Below are positions 17,194 to 25,889 of a stretch of 64,000 nucleotides of DNA, piece by piece; position 1 is the first letter of the stretch; every line of letters begins with the position of its first letter. Source of the stretch: Armatimonadota bacterium (GTDB lineage: Bacteria > Armatimonadota > Fimbriimonadia > Fimbriimonadales > Fimbriimonadaceae). Location: NCBI GenBank assembly GCA_018268355.1, contig JAFDWR010000004.1, positions 310,404-374,403 on the forward strand. The letters are read 5' to 3'. Below the pieces are notes generated by a model. It was not told the DNA's origin. It made no database searches and worked only from the letters and a program-made list of their open reading frames with translations. The translations under genes were made by a program, and so were the position numbers.

Positions 17194-19110
17194 ATGGCAG
17201 CGCAGCGCACAGTCATCGTCGTAGGTGGAGGACTCGCAGGCCTGATGGCCGCGATGAAGCTCGCCGAATCGGGAAACAAGGTCAAGATCTTCTCGCTTGT
17301 CCCCGTCAAACGGTCGCACTCCGTGTGTGCCCAAGGGGGCATCAACGGTGCGGTGAACCTTCGCGGTGAAGATGACTCGCCTTATCTCCACTTTGAAGAC
17401 ACCATCACCGGCGGCGACTTCCTCAACCACCAGCCGCCCGTTATGCGGATGGCCGAGCGCGCCCCCGCCATCATCTACCTCCTCGACCGAATGGGCGTGC
17501 CCTTCAACCGAACGAGTGAGGGCCTGCTCAGCTTCCGACGATTCGGTGGCACCCTGAAGCACCGAACCGCCTATGCCGGTGCGACCACCGGCCAGCAGCT
17601 TCTTTACGCCCTCGACGAGCAAGTCCGGCGATGGGAAGCCTCTAACATGGTCGAAAAGTTTGAAGGTTGGGAGTTCCTTGGCATCGTCAAGGACAACGAG
17701 GGTCGATGCCGTGGCATCACCGCCCAAAACCTCCGCACCATGGAGATCGAATCGTTTGCCGCCGATGCCGTCATCATGGCGACGGGCGGAAACGGCGTCA
17801 TCTTCGGCCGCTCCACCAACTCGATCATCAACACCGGCGCGGCGGTCTCGATCTGCTACCAACAGGGCGTCAAGTACGGCAACCCTGAGATGGTCCAGAT
17901 CCACCCGACGGCAATCCCCGGCGAAGACAAGTGCCGACTGATCTCCGAATCGGTGCGAGGCGAAGGTGGCCGAATCTGGGTCCCGCGTGACCCGATGGAT
18001 TCCCGAAGGCCGACCGACATCCCCGAATCGGACCGCTGGTACGTCTGCGAAGAGCTCGACCCGGTTTACAAGAACCTGCTCAGCCGCGACCTCGTCAGCT
18101 TCATCATCTACTGCGTCTGCCGCATGGATCGAGGCATCCAAAAGCGACAGCAGGTCTATCTCGACATCACCCAGCTTCACCACAGCCGGGGCGGACCCTA
18201 TTCGCGCGACCAGATCAACGACAAGCTGGAAGGCGTTCTCGAGATCTACGAGAAGTTCATGCGCGAGGACCCGATCGAGCTTCCGATGCGCATCTACCCC
18301 GCCGTCCACTACACGATGGGCGGACTCTGGGTCGACTACAACCTCGATGGCGAAGGCAAGTGGAACGTCGACGAGCCGCGCAACCAGATGACCAACATCC
18401 CCGGCCTTTATGCCGCCGGTGAGTGCGAGTTCCAGTACCACGGCGCAAACCGCCTCGGTGCAAACGCGCTCCTCGCCTGTCTGGTCGGTGGCGAAATCGC
18501 CGCCCAAGGCGCAAACGCCTACCTCCGAGAGGCGGGCCTCGGTTCGGATTCGACCCCCGCAAGCGCGCTGGCCGAAGCGACCAAGGAAGCCCAAGGCAAG
18601 TACGACAATCTCCGAAAGAGCAACGGTAAGGAGAACCCCTACCAGCTGCACGACGAGCTTGCAAACATCATGTGGAACCGATGCGGCATCTGGCGAACTC
18701 AGAAGGAGCTCGTCGAGGCCCAGTCGCTCCTCGCCGACCTCAGCGAACGCGCCCACCAGTGCAACCTCATCGACGATGCTGGTTGGACGAACCAGGCGGT
18801 GCCGTTCACCCGAGCACTCGTGAACATGATCGAGCAGTCGAAGGCGATTGTCGGTGGAGCGATGGTCCGCGAAGAAAGCCGCGGCGCCCACTTCAAGATG
18901 GACACCCCCGAGCGCGACGACAACAAGTGGCTGCGAACCACGCTCGCGACGTGGACGGGCAAGGGACCCGAGTTCAGCTTCGAAGAGATCGACACCCGCT
19001 ATATCGCCCCGCGCGCCCGAAAGTATCGAATCAACCAGATCAAGGTTGTGAAGGAACTCATGGGCGATGCAGCGCTCGCCGGCGTGGGCGCGGCAAAGGT
19101 CGATGCCTGA
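17194..19110 (+). CDS. sdhA: Succinate dehydrogenase / fumarate reductase flavoprotein subunit
   Basis: 638 residues. It oxidises succinate to fumarate with covalently bound FAD. The dinucleotide site VVGGGLAGLMAAMKLAE is at the N-terminus. The FAD-linking histidine lies in KRSHSVCAQGGINGA, the non-E. coli (Bacillus or fumarate-reductase B type) arrangement. Substrate-site elements are HPTAIPG, SESVRGEGGRIW and a C-terminal QYHGANRLGANALLACLVGG. ATG 17194 follows an AGAGAGG site. The frame is open to 16897 through intergenic repeats, and I reject that extension. The iron-sulphur (sdhB) and membrane (sdhC) subunits are not adjacent; instead the next gene overlaps by 8 bp. Confidence 0.96.
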   Translation: MAAQRTVIVVGGGLAGLMAAMKLAESGNKVKIFSLVPVKRSHSVCAQGGINGAVNLRGEDDSPYLHFEDTITGGDFLNHQPPVMRMAERAPAIIYLLDRMGVPFNRTSEGLLSFRRFGGTLKHRTAYAGATTGQQLLYALDEQVRRWEASNMVEKFEGWEFLGIVKDNEGRCRGITAQNLRTMEIESFAADAVIMATGGNGVIFGRSTNSIINTGAAVSICYQQGVKYGNPEMVQIHPTAIPGEDKCRLISESVRGEGGRIWVPRDPMDSRRPTDIPESDRWYVCEELDPVYKNLLSRDLVSFIIYCVCRMDRGIQKRQQVYLDITQLHHSRGGPYSRDQINDKLEGVLEIYEKFMREDPIELPMRIYPAVHYTMGGLWVDYNLDGEGKWNVDEPRNQMTNIPGLYAAGECEFQYHGANRLGANALLACLVGGEIAAQGANAYLREAGLGSDSTPASALAEATKEAQGKYDNLRKSNGKENPYQLHDELANIMWNRCGIWRTQKELVEAQSLLADLSERAHQCNLIDDAGWTNQAVPFTRALVNMIEQSKAIVGGAMVREESRGAHFKMDTPERDDNKWLRTTLATWTGKGPEFSFEEIDTRYIAPRARKYRINQIKVVKELMGDAALAGVGAAKVDA

Positions 19111-20743
19111 ACTGGCCGTTGACCTACTGATTGTTGGCGGAGGAACCGGAGGCTATGCGGCTGCGATGGCAGCGTGCAGCCTCGGACTCCGCGTCCTGAT
19201 GACCGAGGAGACCGATTGGGTCGGCGGTCAGCTCACCAGTCAGATTGTCCCGCCCGACGAACACCCTTGGATCGAAACCCTCGGCTGTACGGAGCGTTAC
19301 CGCGCGTACCGTGAGGCCGTCCGCGAGAGAACCAGGGCCACCCGGCCCCTCACCGACCTCGCGATGGCCGACCGATTCTTGAACCCCGGATCGGGATGGG
19401 TGAGCCGCCTTTGTCACGAGCCGCGCATTGGTTGGGAAGTTCTCACCGACGCGCTTGAGCCGTTCATCACCCAGGGTCTGCTCGACCTGCGACTGGAGAC
19501 GGTTCCGGTTCGCGCGGATGTTGACGGTCACGCGCACCCTTCGCCGGACGAAGCTGGTTTTGTGCCTGGCCAAGCCTACCGAGCGGGGACGGCTTCGCGG
19601 GTTCGGGCGGTGGAGTTCCTCGACCGGCGAACCGGGAACACGTTTGTGGTTTCCGCGCCGTATGTGCTCGATGCGACCGAGCTCGGCGACCTTTTCCCGA
19701 TGACGGGAACGGGCTATCACGTCGGAGCGGAATCGAAGGCTGATACTCATGAGCCGCATGCCGTCGACGGTCCCGCCGAGTGGGACAACGTTCAGGGCAT
19801 CACGTGGTGCATGGCGCTCGCGCTCGACGAGGGCTCGAACCGCGTCATCGACCGGCCCGCAAACTACGACTTCTGGCGCGAGTATCACCCGCCATTTTGG
19901 CCCGGAAAGCACCTCGGCTTCGACGTTCTTCATGCGCACTCTGGTGTGGTCAAGGAGCTTCCGCTGTTCGGTCGCAGGCCGGAGGACTGGTACGCGCTCT
20001 TCCCCTATCGCCAGATCATCGATCCGCACCTTTGGTCGGAGCCGACCCACCCGGTGACGGTGGTCAACTGGCCGCAAAACGACTACTTTGTCGGCACGAT
20101 CCTCGATGTTCCCGCGGCGGTGAAGGCTCAGCGGCTCCAGGAGTCGCGCGAGCTTAGCCTGAGCCTGCTCTACTGGCTGCAAACCGAAGCTCCGCGCCAC
20201 GATGGCGGGGTTGGCTATCCTGGTTTGTACCTACGGCCGGACATCACGGGTACAGACGACGGCTTTGCTAAGTATGCTTACATCCGAGAAAGTCGCCGCC
20301 TCGATGCTCACTTCATGGTGCTTGAACAGCACGTCGATGCGGGTTTGAATCCGGGCGAGGTGCTTGCGCCGAGCTTCCGCGATTCGGTGGGAATCGGCGC
20401 CTATCGCCTTGATTTGCATCCTTCGACGAACGGGGCGAACACGATCGACACGAGCACGCTGCCGTTTGAAGTCCCGCTTGGGGCGCTGGTGAGCCGGTCG
20501 ACGAGCAACTTGATTCCTGCCTGTAAGAACCTTGGCGTGACCCACCTCACCAACGGCTGCTATCGGTTGCACCCGATCGAGTGGAACATCGGCGAGTCGG
20601 CCGCGCTGCTCGCGGCCTACTGCATGAAGACCGGTGTGGAGCCGGCCGCAGTGTTGGACTCCGATGACCATCTGCGCGCTTATCAAAACCTATTGAGTCA
20701 GAGTGGTATCCCGCTGCGCTGGCCACGATTCAAGCCGCTATGA
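19103..20743 (+). CDS. FAD-dependent oxidoreductase (FAD_oxidored family)
   Basis: 546 residues from the ATG at 19103 (MPELAVDLLIVGGG), which overlaps the sdhA stop by 8 bp and follows an AAAGG site. The N-terminal FAD fold GGGTGGYAAAMAACSLGLRVLM is followed by TEETDWVGGQLTSQ, the signature of the FAD_oxidored group (sometimes called xanthan-lyase-like in annotations). GALVSRSTSNLIPACKNLGVTHL and IGESAALLAAYCM near the end are typical of these proteins. The substrate is unknown. There is no signal peptide, so it should be cytoplasmic. It is the second of a three-gene overlapping set, sdhA-this-acpS. Confidence 0.88.
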   Translation: MPELAVDLLIVGGGTGGYAAAMAACSLGLRVLMTEETDWVGGQLTSQIVPPDEHPWIETLGCTERYRAYREAVRERTRATRPLTDLAMADRFLNPGSGWVSRLCHEPRIGWEVLTDALEPFITQGLLDLRLETVPVRADVDGHAHPSPDEAGFVPGQAYRAGTASRVRAVEFLDRRTGNTFVVSAPYVLDATELGDLFPMTGTGYHVGAESKADTHEPHAVDGPAEWDNVQGITWCMALALDEGSNRVIDRPANYDFWREYHPPFWPGKHLGFDVLHAHSGVVKELPLFGRRPEDWYALFPYRQIIDPHLWSEPTHPVTVVNWPQNDYFVGTILDVPAAVKAQRLQESRELSLSLLYWLQTEAPRHDGGVGYPGLYLRPDITGTDDGFAKYAYIRESRRLDAHFMVLEQHVDAGLNPGEVLAPSFRDSVGIGAYRLDLHPSTNGANTIDTSTLPFEVPLGALVSRSTSNLIPACKNLGVTHLTNGCYRLHPIEWNIGESAALLAAYCMKTGVEPAAVLDSDDHLRAYQNLLSQSGIPLRWPRFKPL

Positions 20744-21105
20744 TTGTGGGTCTCGGGATCGACACCGTGGACATCGCCCGGGTTCGCGAGGCGATGCGGC
20801 GGCGCCCTCGGTTTGCGGAGCGCATTCTCACCCCCGACGAGCGCGAGCTGGGTTCGTCGGCGGAATTTGTCGCTGGTCGTTGGGCGGCGAAAGAGGCAAT
20901 TTATAAGGCGGTTGGTTTGCCGCTCACTTGGCAGCAGGTCGAGGTCTTGCCCGACGAGTTAGGTGTGCCGAAGGTGCGGATCAGCAGCCCGTCGTTCGAT
21001 CCGGGGCGGCTCCATCTTCATGTTTCGATTACCCATGAGCGCACCCACGCGACCGCGGTCGCGGTGCTCGACCGGGTCGTTTACCAGGCGCCTAACTTCT
21101 GTTAG
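20740..21105 (+). CDS. acpS: Holo-[acyl-carrier-protein] synthase
   Basis: 121 residues. It moves 4'-phosphopantetheine from CoA to apo-ACP, which switches fatty-acid synthesis on. The two metal/CoA motifs are complete: GLGIDTVDIARV at the start and FVAGRWAAKEAIYKAVG in the middle. VSITHERTHATAVAVL follows near the end. The ATG overlaps the oxidoreductase stop by 4 bp, and the 3' end overlaps the convergent HhH gene by 4 bp. The length is normal for AcpS. The pairing with sdhA and an oxidoreductase looks opportunistic, not functional. Confidence 0.96.
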   Translation: MIVGLGIDTVDIARVREAMRRRPRFAERILTPDERELGSSAEFVAGRWAAKEAIYKAVGLPLTWQQVEVLPDELGVPKVRISSPSFDPGRLHLHVSITHERTHATAVAVLDRVVYQAPNFC

Positions 21106-21539
21106 AACTCGAGGATTGAGGCCTTCATCTTCGGGCCAATCCCGGCCATCTGGTCCAGTTTGCCCGCTTCGGCGGCCGCTTTGAGTTCGTGGAGGCTCTT
21201 CGCGCCGACCTCTTGGAAGAATCGTCTTGCCGTCTTTGCGCCGAGTCCGGGGACGCGGGTCATCGTCACCACGGACCACGGGGCCTCGTTCTCCCATTCG
21301 ATCTGCTTGCTCGACTTTCCGTCGAGCATGTATTCGCGGATGTATTGGGCGATGAGCTTGCCGACCTGGGGGATTTCGGTGAGGCGCCCCTCGCGCATCA
21401 TGAGCTCCGCGGATTCGGGCATCTTCTCGATCGTGCGCGCGATCTGGGTGTAGCGGGTGGCGTGGGACTCTTCGTAGCCCGCGATAATAAGAAAATCGCG
21501 CAGGTCGCGCAGGTAGTTGGCGAGCTCGGCGTTGGTCAT
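21102..21539 (-). CDS. Stand-alone helix-hairpin-helix protein like the N-terminus of PolX
   Basis: 145 residues from the ATG at 21539 (MTNAELANYLRDLRDFLIIAG); the longer open frame to 21650 adds an unconserved tail. The layout matches the first part of family X DNA polymerases: an 8-kDa-like helical domain with an aromatic/charged pattern (FLIIAGYEESHATRYTQIARTI), then two HhH units (LTEIPQVGKLIAQYI and MTRVPGLGAKTARRFFQEVG) and a third (LDQMAGIGPKMKASI). It ends where the palm would start, so no nucleotidyl-transfer residues exist. It likely binds DNA ends or gaps non-specifically. Truncated PolX domains of this kind occur as separate genes in some bacteria. Confidence 0.82.
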   Translation of the reverse strand: MTNAELANYLRDLRDFLIIAGYEESHATRYTQIARTIEKMPESAELMMREGRLTEIPQVGKLIAQYIREYMLDGKSSKQIEWENEAPWSVVTMTRVPGLGAKTARRFFQEVGAKSLHELKAAAEAGKLDQMAGIGPKMKASILEF

Positions 21540-21616
21540 GGTTTTCAGATTAGCGCGTTTTCGGCGAGATTGCACGGGCGGGAGTCCGTGGTTTGTGTCG
21601 TAAAGTGTTGAGAGCA

Positions 21617-22066
21617 GTGAAGACGATTCGGTCGGTGTGTGCTGGAGCAATCTTGTTGACCCTATGCCTTGGGGGCTGTCAGCCGATGGAGCATCCCAAG
21701 CTGGGCGAGGAGCTTTATATGAGCACGTACGCCTGGTTCAGCACCCGCGTTGACGACAGTGTCCGCGACTACCGGCTGCGGAATGGGAAGTGGCCGACGA
21801 CGATGACGCAGGCCTTTGGCCCGGGCCCTTGGCGGACCCAACCCGGCAAAATGCAAGCCTACTTGAAGGAAGGGGACCTCCGTTTTGAGCTCAAGTCGCC
21901 GCCGGAGGACATTGCGGCGGTTTACGAGATCCAGTATCCGCACTACGACGCGTTCAAGATTGAGGTGCACGCCTACGATCCTGAGATGGAGTCGGCGGAG
22001 GAGGGTGTGAGGGCGTCGGTGGGGTTGGGGTTGGATGCCGCTTGGCCTGCCGCGCGCGGGGATTGA
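21617..22066 (+). CDS. Lipoprotein of unknown function
   Basis: About 149 residues if the GTG at 21617 is used (MKTIRSVCAGAILLTLCLGGC, with a good lipobox). The TTG at 21593 and GTG at 21605 are also in frame. After the cysteine come QPMEHPKLGEELYMS, an SVRDYRLRNGKWP stretch reminiscent of the loop after the helix in type II pseudopilins, and a beta-rich end. The final 19 residues run up to the edge of the repeat complex that starts 3 bases after the stop. I do not recognise the family. Confidence 0.72.
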   Translation: MKTIRSVCAGAILLTLCLGGCQPMEHPKLGEELYMSTYAWFSTRVDDSVRDYRLRNGKWPTTMTQAFGPGPWRTQPGKMQAYLKEGDLRFELKSPPEDIAAVYEIQYPHYDAFKIEVHAYDPEMESAEEGVRASVGLGLDAAWPAARGD

Positions 22067-22068
22067 AG

Positions 22069-22213
22069 GGCTCCCCGCCGACCCGGTGCGTGAGGCATCG
22101 TGTGAAGGTGGGGCGGATCGTGCTCAGGGGCAGAGTGCTCCCGCCGGCCCGGGGCCACACCCCTGCTTGGGACCCCGACGCTCCGCGTCGCCCAAGCTAC
22201 CGCCCCGGCGGGG
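22069..22213. repeat. Intergenic repeat, module A, copy 2
   Basis: About 145 bp beginning 3 bases after a plus-strand stop codon, as module A copy 1 does after mutS2. The last 49 bases are identical to 16684-16732, including the AGCTTGGG... and GACGC... inverted repeats; the rest has scattered differences. The spacer 22214-22330 to module B is not similar to the spacer at the other locus. Confidence 0.85.
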
Positions 22214-22330
22214 TTTTCTCCACTTAGGGTTGGAGCTACCCTCCCAAGGTCTGTCGGTGACGCACGACCGGCGCAGTGATCCTTTGGCGCCAGTTTTGCA
22301 GTCCGACTGCTGGAGAGGGTGCAGTTCTTC

Positions 22331-22366
22331 CCCCGCCCGGGGGCGGAGGAGCGAAGCGACGAGGGA
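22331..22366. repeat. Intergenic repeat, module B, copy 2
   Basis: CGCCCGGGGGCGGAG followed by GAGCGAAGCGACGAGGG, similar to 16849-16885 with a few changes. It is placed between modules A and C, as at the first locus. Confidence 0.5.
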
Positions 22367-22392
22367 CAGGCCGCGGGCCCGGGCGGGGACAT

Positions 22393-22457
22393 CTAACCAT
22401 AACTCACGCTTTGACTATCCCGCAACACGGGGACAGCACCGGGCCGGGCGGGGGGCC
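22393..22457. repeat. Intergenic repeat, module C, single diverged copy
   Basis: A unit reading CCATAACTCACGC then TTTGACTATCCCGCAACACGG then GGACAGC and a G/C-rich tail, matching 16911-16975 with small changes. It ends next to the terminator of the S41 protease gene, so the whole gap 22067-22504 is repeat plus terminator, with no gene. Confidence 0.75.
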
Positions 22458-22490
22458 AAAACAAAACTGCCCCGCCCAAAAGGGCGGAGC
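22455..22490 (-). terminator. Intrinsic terminator of the S41 protease gene
   Basis: Stem CCGCCC/GGGCGG (22472-22477 with 22482-22487), extended by two pairs after a mismatch, with loop AAAA. On the minus strand it is followed by AGTTTTGTTTTGG. It lies 15 bases beyond the stop at 22505. Confidence 0.82.
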
Positions 22491-22504
22491 AGCACCAACG
22501 CAAC

Positions 22505-23782
22505 CTACGAGCCGCCGCGCAGTTTCTGCAGCGCAGCCTCGATCCCAGGATCGGGCTTGCCAGGTTCGGGGCGACCTTCCACCGTCACATCGACGGGGAT
22601 CGGGTTACCCTCCGGGCGGAAGCCCTTGATCGACACATAGTCGCTCACCGGGATCTGCAACTCGTACCCAAACGAGCACTTCTGATAAATCGAAGCGAGA
22701 ACCGCGCCGCGCGACGGCTGGCCGACGAGGATCGCACCCGCGACTTCCTTCAAAGCAAGAGCGGTGATCTCCGAGGCGCTCGCCGACCCTCGGTTGATGA
22801 GCACGGCGATCTTGCCCGCATAGGGCGTGAGCTTGCCGCGCGAGGTCTTGTACTTGTTCTTTGCCCACTCGGCAATGACCAACGGGTCATAGCTCGCAGT
22901 GCCCTTCTCCTTTGCGTATTCGTCCACCATGTCGCGGCGGATCATCGTGCCATAGGGCACATCGGTGGGGAGGAGGAGGTTGAGCAGGTGGCGAAGGTTG
23001 GCCACCGCGCCGCCGCCGTTGTTCCGAAGGTCGAGGATCAGATACTTGCGGGGGAACGCCTGTTCAAAGAGCTTTTCGATATCCTCGCGCTTGTAGCCAT
23101 TGGTGAACGAGTTGATGCGCACCACGGCAGCATCCTCGTCGATCATTTTCACCGTGTTCTCGCGGATCGCCGAGAAAGTTCCAGCGGTGAGTTCGACCTC
23201 GCGGGTGGTGCCATCGGTGGCCTGCACCTTGACCTTCAGGCTCGCGCCGACGTCCACGCGGAGCTGATCCGGCTCGGTCGCCGGCTTCCCGGCAGCTTCG
23301 ACAATCAGTTCGCCCACCTTGATGCCCGACTTCGCTGCCGGGCTGTTGGGGAGGATGTTCGTGACCTTGAGGCCCTTTTCATCCTTGGCGGTGCCGAGGC
23401 CGAGGCCGCTGGCGGTGGGGTTCACGCGCTGCTGAGCCTGCCGCGGAACCATGAACCGAACGTGGCTCACCTTAAACTCGCGGAGGGCGTTGTTGATCTC
23501 GCGGCTGAATTCCTCTGGCGTTTCCGCCTTGTCGAGGGCTTCCTTTCGCTTGGTCATGAACTCGGGCCACTTCTTGAAGTCGACCCCAGGCGTAAACGCG
23601 CGCTTCGAGAGGATGTCTTCGATCTCGCGGAGCAGGGTCGCCTTCGAATCGGCATCAAGTTTGGGCGTAACGGGATCCTGGTTAACGTTGGGTTTGGGCG
23701 GATCGCCGGGGGGCGGGGTCTGGGTCCATGCCGCGGGAACAATGAGGGCTAGCGCGGCAATGAAGGAGGCAAGTCGCTTCAT
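22505..23782 (-). CDS. Exported S41 peptidase with PDZ domain
   Basis: 425 residues from the ATG at 23782 (MKRLASFIAALALIVPAAW, a signal peptide). A Pro-rich linker and a helical region lead to a PDZ-like domain (about 140-215, GLKVTNILPNSPAAKSGIKVGELIVEAAG). The S41 core follows, with YLILDLRNNGGG and the probable serine in INRGSASASEI. The position where CtpA-type enzymes carry the catalytic lysine (GxxTxGKG) reads GQPSRGAVLA, so the usual Ser-Lys pair may be missing. It could be inactive or use the serine differently. The upstream frame is antisense to the helicase and is not used. It is divergent from the helicase, with 30 bp between starts. Confidence 0.9.
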   Translation of the reverse strand: MKRLASFIAALALIVPAAWTQTPPPGDPPKPNVNQDPVTPKLDADSKATLLREIEDILSKRAFTPGVDFKKWPEFMTKRKEALDKAETPEEFSREINNALREFKVSHVRFMVPRQAQQRVNPTASGLGLGTAKDEKGLKVTNILPNSPAAKSGIKVGELIVEAAGKPATEPDQLRVDVGASLKVKVQATDGTTREVELTAGTFSAIRENTVKMIDEDAAVVRINSFTNGYKREDIEKLFEQAFPRKYLILDLRNNGGGAVANLRHLLNLLLPTDVPYGTMIRRDMVDEYAKEKGTASYDPLVIAEWAKNKYKTSRGKLTPYAGKIAVLINRGSASASEITALALKEVAGAILVGQPSRGAVLASIYQKCSFGYELQIPVSDYVSIKGFRPEGNPIPVDVTVEGRPEPGKPDPGIEAALQKLRGGS

Positions 23783-23812
23783 GGTTTCCACAATATACGT
23801 CAGAATCCTGCC

Positions 23813-25846
23813 GTGACGACAGCCGCCGCGTTGATTGAGCAAGCCTTTGAGCGGCTGAACAAGCTTCCCGGCTTTGTCCCCCGTCCCGACCAGGTCCAAG
23901 CCGCCCTCCTCATCGGCGAGATGATGGAGTCGGGCCAGAACGCGGCGATCGAAGCTCCTACCGGCCTTGGAAAGTCCCTCGCTTCGCTCATTCCCGCGCT
24001 CGCGGTCTCGGCGACGCTGAAAAAGCGCATCGTCATCGCGACCTACACCAACGTGCTTGCCGAGCAGTATTGGCGGCGCGATTTGCCGCTCGCCCAGTCG
24101 GTTCTGCAATATCCCAGCGAGCTGACGTCCCCCAAGACCGCGTTCCTCATCGGCAAGCAGCGGTACGTTTGCCTCCTCGAACTCGAGCGGCTCGATCCCG
24201 AATTCACGCCTCGCTTCGAACTCAACGCCGAGCTCGGCATCGAATCCGAGTTCCGCGAGTACGCCCCGAAGGGGATGAAGTGGCAGGATGCGGCGGTCCC
24301 GCCGGTTTGCGCGGGGCGGTTTTGCCCGCTCTATGACCCGTGCTACTACTTCAAGGCGCGCCGAGAAGCGGAAAAGTCCGACGTGATCATCACCAACCAC
24401 TCGGTGGTCATCACTGACGGCCTTCAGGCCGAGACCTCGGAGGAGAAGATCGGATTCCTCGGTCGCTACGACTACCTCGTCCTCGACGAAGCTCACGACT
24501 TCGCCAACGCCGCCCAGAACGGCCTCGAGTTCGAGATCAACGAGTCCCGCCTCGCGATGCTTGCAAGCCTCGGCGCGCGGATTGAAAACTCCCTCGCCCC
24601 GGGGTTCAAGACGATGGGCAGCGAGGCGCGCTGGTCCAGGATTTTGGGCGGATTCAAGCGGGGCCTCGACGAGGTCGCGACCGACCTAATGACGATGGGA
24701 ATGGGGATTCGCGAGCCGGGAATCCTCCATGCCGCCCCCAGCGACCTCTTGCAGCATCCCCAGGTCCAACGGGTCTACCGTGCGGCAGACGAACCAACCT
24801 CGCGGACCCTCACCGAGAAGCTTTCGGGGGTGACGAGCACCTTTGCAACGCAGGTCGAAGAGCTGCTCGACGAATGGCGTGATGCGGGTTCGGTGCGGAT
24901 GTCAGTGGAGACCGCGCGAACCTATCTGCCCTACATCAAGGAGGCCGCGTTCATGAGCGAGTCGTTCTTCCGCGAGTCCGGGGTTGCGGTGACCCACCTA
25001 AAGGCGGACCAAGGTCGGGCCGCGCTTCGGCGCGATGTCGTCGACCTCGTCGAACCGCTCAAGAGCATCCTCTGGGACCGCGTGCCGACGACCTGCGTGA
25101 GTGCGACGCTTGCGGTGGACGGGAACTTCGACCAGTTCTGCGGCACAACCGGCTTTGTCCCCGACTTCTCGGAAACGCTCCCGTCCCCGTTCGACTTTTC
25201 GCGCCAGGCCGCTCTCTTCTTGCCGCCCGACGGCTCGATCCCCGATCCTACGCTCGCCCGCCAACAAGGGGGCGAACCAGCCTACTTCGCGGCAGTTGCG
25301 AAGCAGCTCTCAGAGATCATCAACGCCTGCCGGGGGCGCACCCTCGCCCTGTTCCACTCCCGGCGAGAAATGGAGGCGGTGCTGGCTCTGATCCGGGTCT
25401 CGCCCGACCTGCCGATTCTCACCCAGGGCCGGTTCAACGCGGCGAGCGTCGGCGACCGCTTCCGGCGCAACACCCACTCGTCGCTCTTTGCCTTGCGCTC
25501 GTTCTGGACCGGCTTCGACGCTCCGGGCGCGACGCTCAGCTGCGTCGTGCTCGTGCGTATCCCCTTTGAGGTTCCCACCGAGCCGAGCGCGATCGCGCGG
25601 ATGGCTTGGCTCCAGAACCAAGGCCGCGACGCCTTTCGCGAGCACACGCTGCCCCAAAGCAAGATGATGATTCGCCAGGGAGCGGGGCGATTGATCCGCC
25701 AAGCCGACGACAAAGGGATCATCGCCCTTCTCGATCCGAGGTTCATCACCAAGCGGTACGGCGAGGAGCTTCTGGCCAACCTTCCAGCTGAACTTCGGAC
25801 CTTCCGCGACATCCATGATGCGGTCGGTTGGATCGGCCTGGAGTAG
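23813..25846 (+). CDS. XPD/DinG-type superfamily 2 DNA helicase with Fe-S cysteines
   Basis: 677 residues starting at GTG 23813 (MTTAAALIEQAFERL). Walker A EAPTGLGKS is at 47-55 and DEAH in VLDEAHDFANA is near 224. Between motifs I and II lie four cysteines at about residues 120, 166, 171 and 177 (RYVC, PVCAGRFC, DPC). This is the spacing of the 4Fe-4S domain of XPD/DinG helicases, which unwind 5'-3' and respond to DNA damage or R-loops. Motif VI is RQGAGRLIRQADDKG. No exonuclease domain precedes the helicase, unlike in DinG of Firmicutes. Its partners are unclear; the next gene downstream is 43 bp away. Confidence 0.93.
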   Translation: MTTAAALIEQAFERLNKLPGFVPRPDQVQAALLIGEMMESGQNAAIEAPTGLGKSLASLIPALAVSATLKKRIVIATYTNVLAEQYWRRDLPLAQSVLQYPSELTSPKTAFLIGKQRYVCLLELERLDPEFTPRFELNAELGIESEFREYAPKGMKWQDAAVPPVCAGRFCPLYDPCYYFKARREAEKSDVIITNHSVVITDGLQAETSEEKIGFLGRYDYLVLDEAHDFANAAQNGLEFEINESRLAMLASLGARIENSLAPGFKTMGSEARWSRILGGFKRGLDEVATDLMTMGMGIREPGILHAAPSDLLQHPQVQRVYRAADEPTSRTLTEKLSGVTSTFATQVEELLDEWRDAGSVRMSVETARTYLPYIKEAAFMSESFFRESGVAVTHLKADQGRAALRRDVVDLVEPLKSILWDRVPTTCVSATLAVDGNFDQFCGTTGFVPDFSETLPSPFDFSRQAALFLPPDGSIPDPTLARQQGGEPAYFAAVAKQLSEIINACRGRTLALFHSRREMEAVLALIRVSPDLPILTQGRFNAASVGDRFRRNTHSSLFALRSFWTGFDAPGATLSCVVLVRIPFEVPTEPSAIARMAWLQNQGRDAFREHTLPQSKMMIRQGAGRLIRQADDKGIIALLDPRFITKRYGEELLANLPAELRTFRDIHDAVGWIGLE

Positions 25847-25889
25847 GGTCGCACCGTAATCCTGCCGTTCGCGCTACAATGCCCCCACG

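Noticed and set aside
16900-18891. Open frame of over 600 codons antisense to sdhA.
   Set aside because: No conserved pattern, and it runs through the intergenic repeats; sdhA is certain.
23783-24496. Extension of the S41 protease gene upstream of its signal peptide.
   Set aside because: The extension is antisense to the helicase and would bury the signal peptide.
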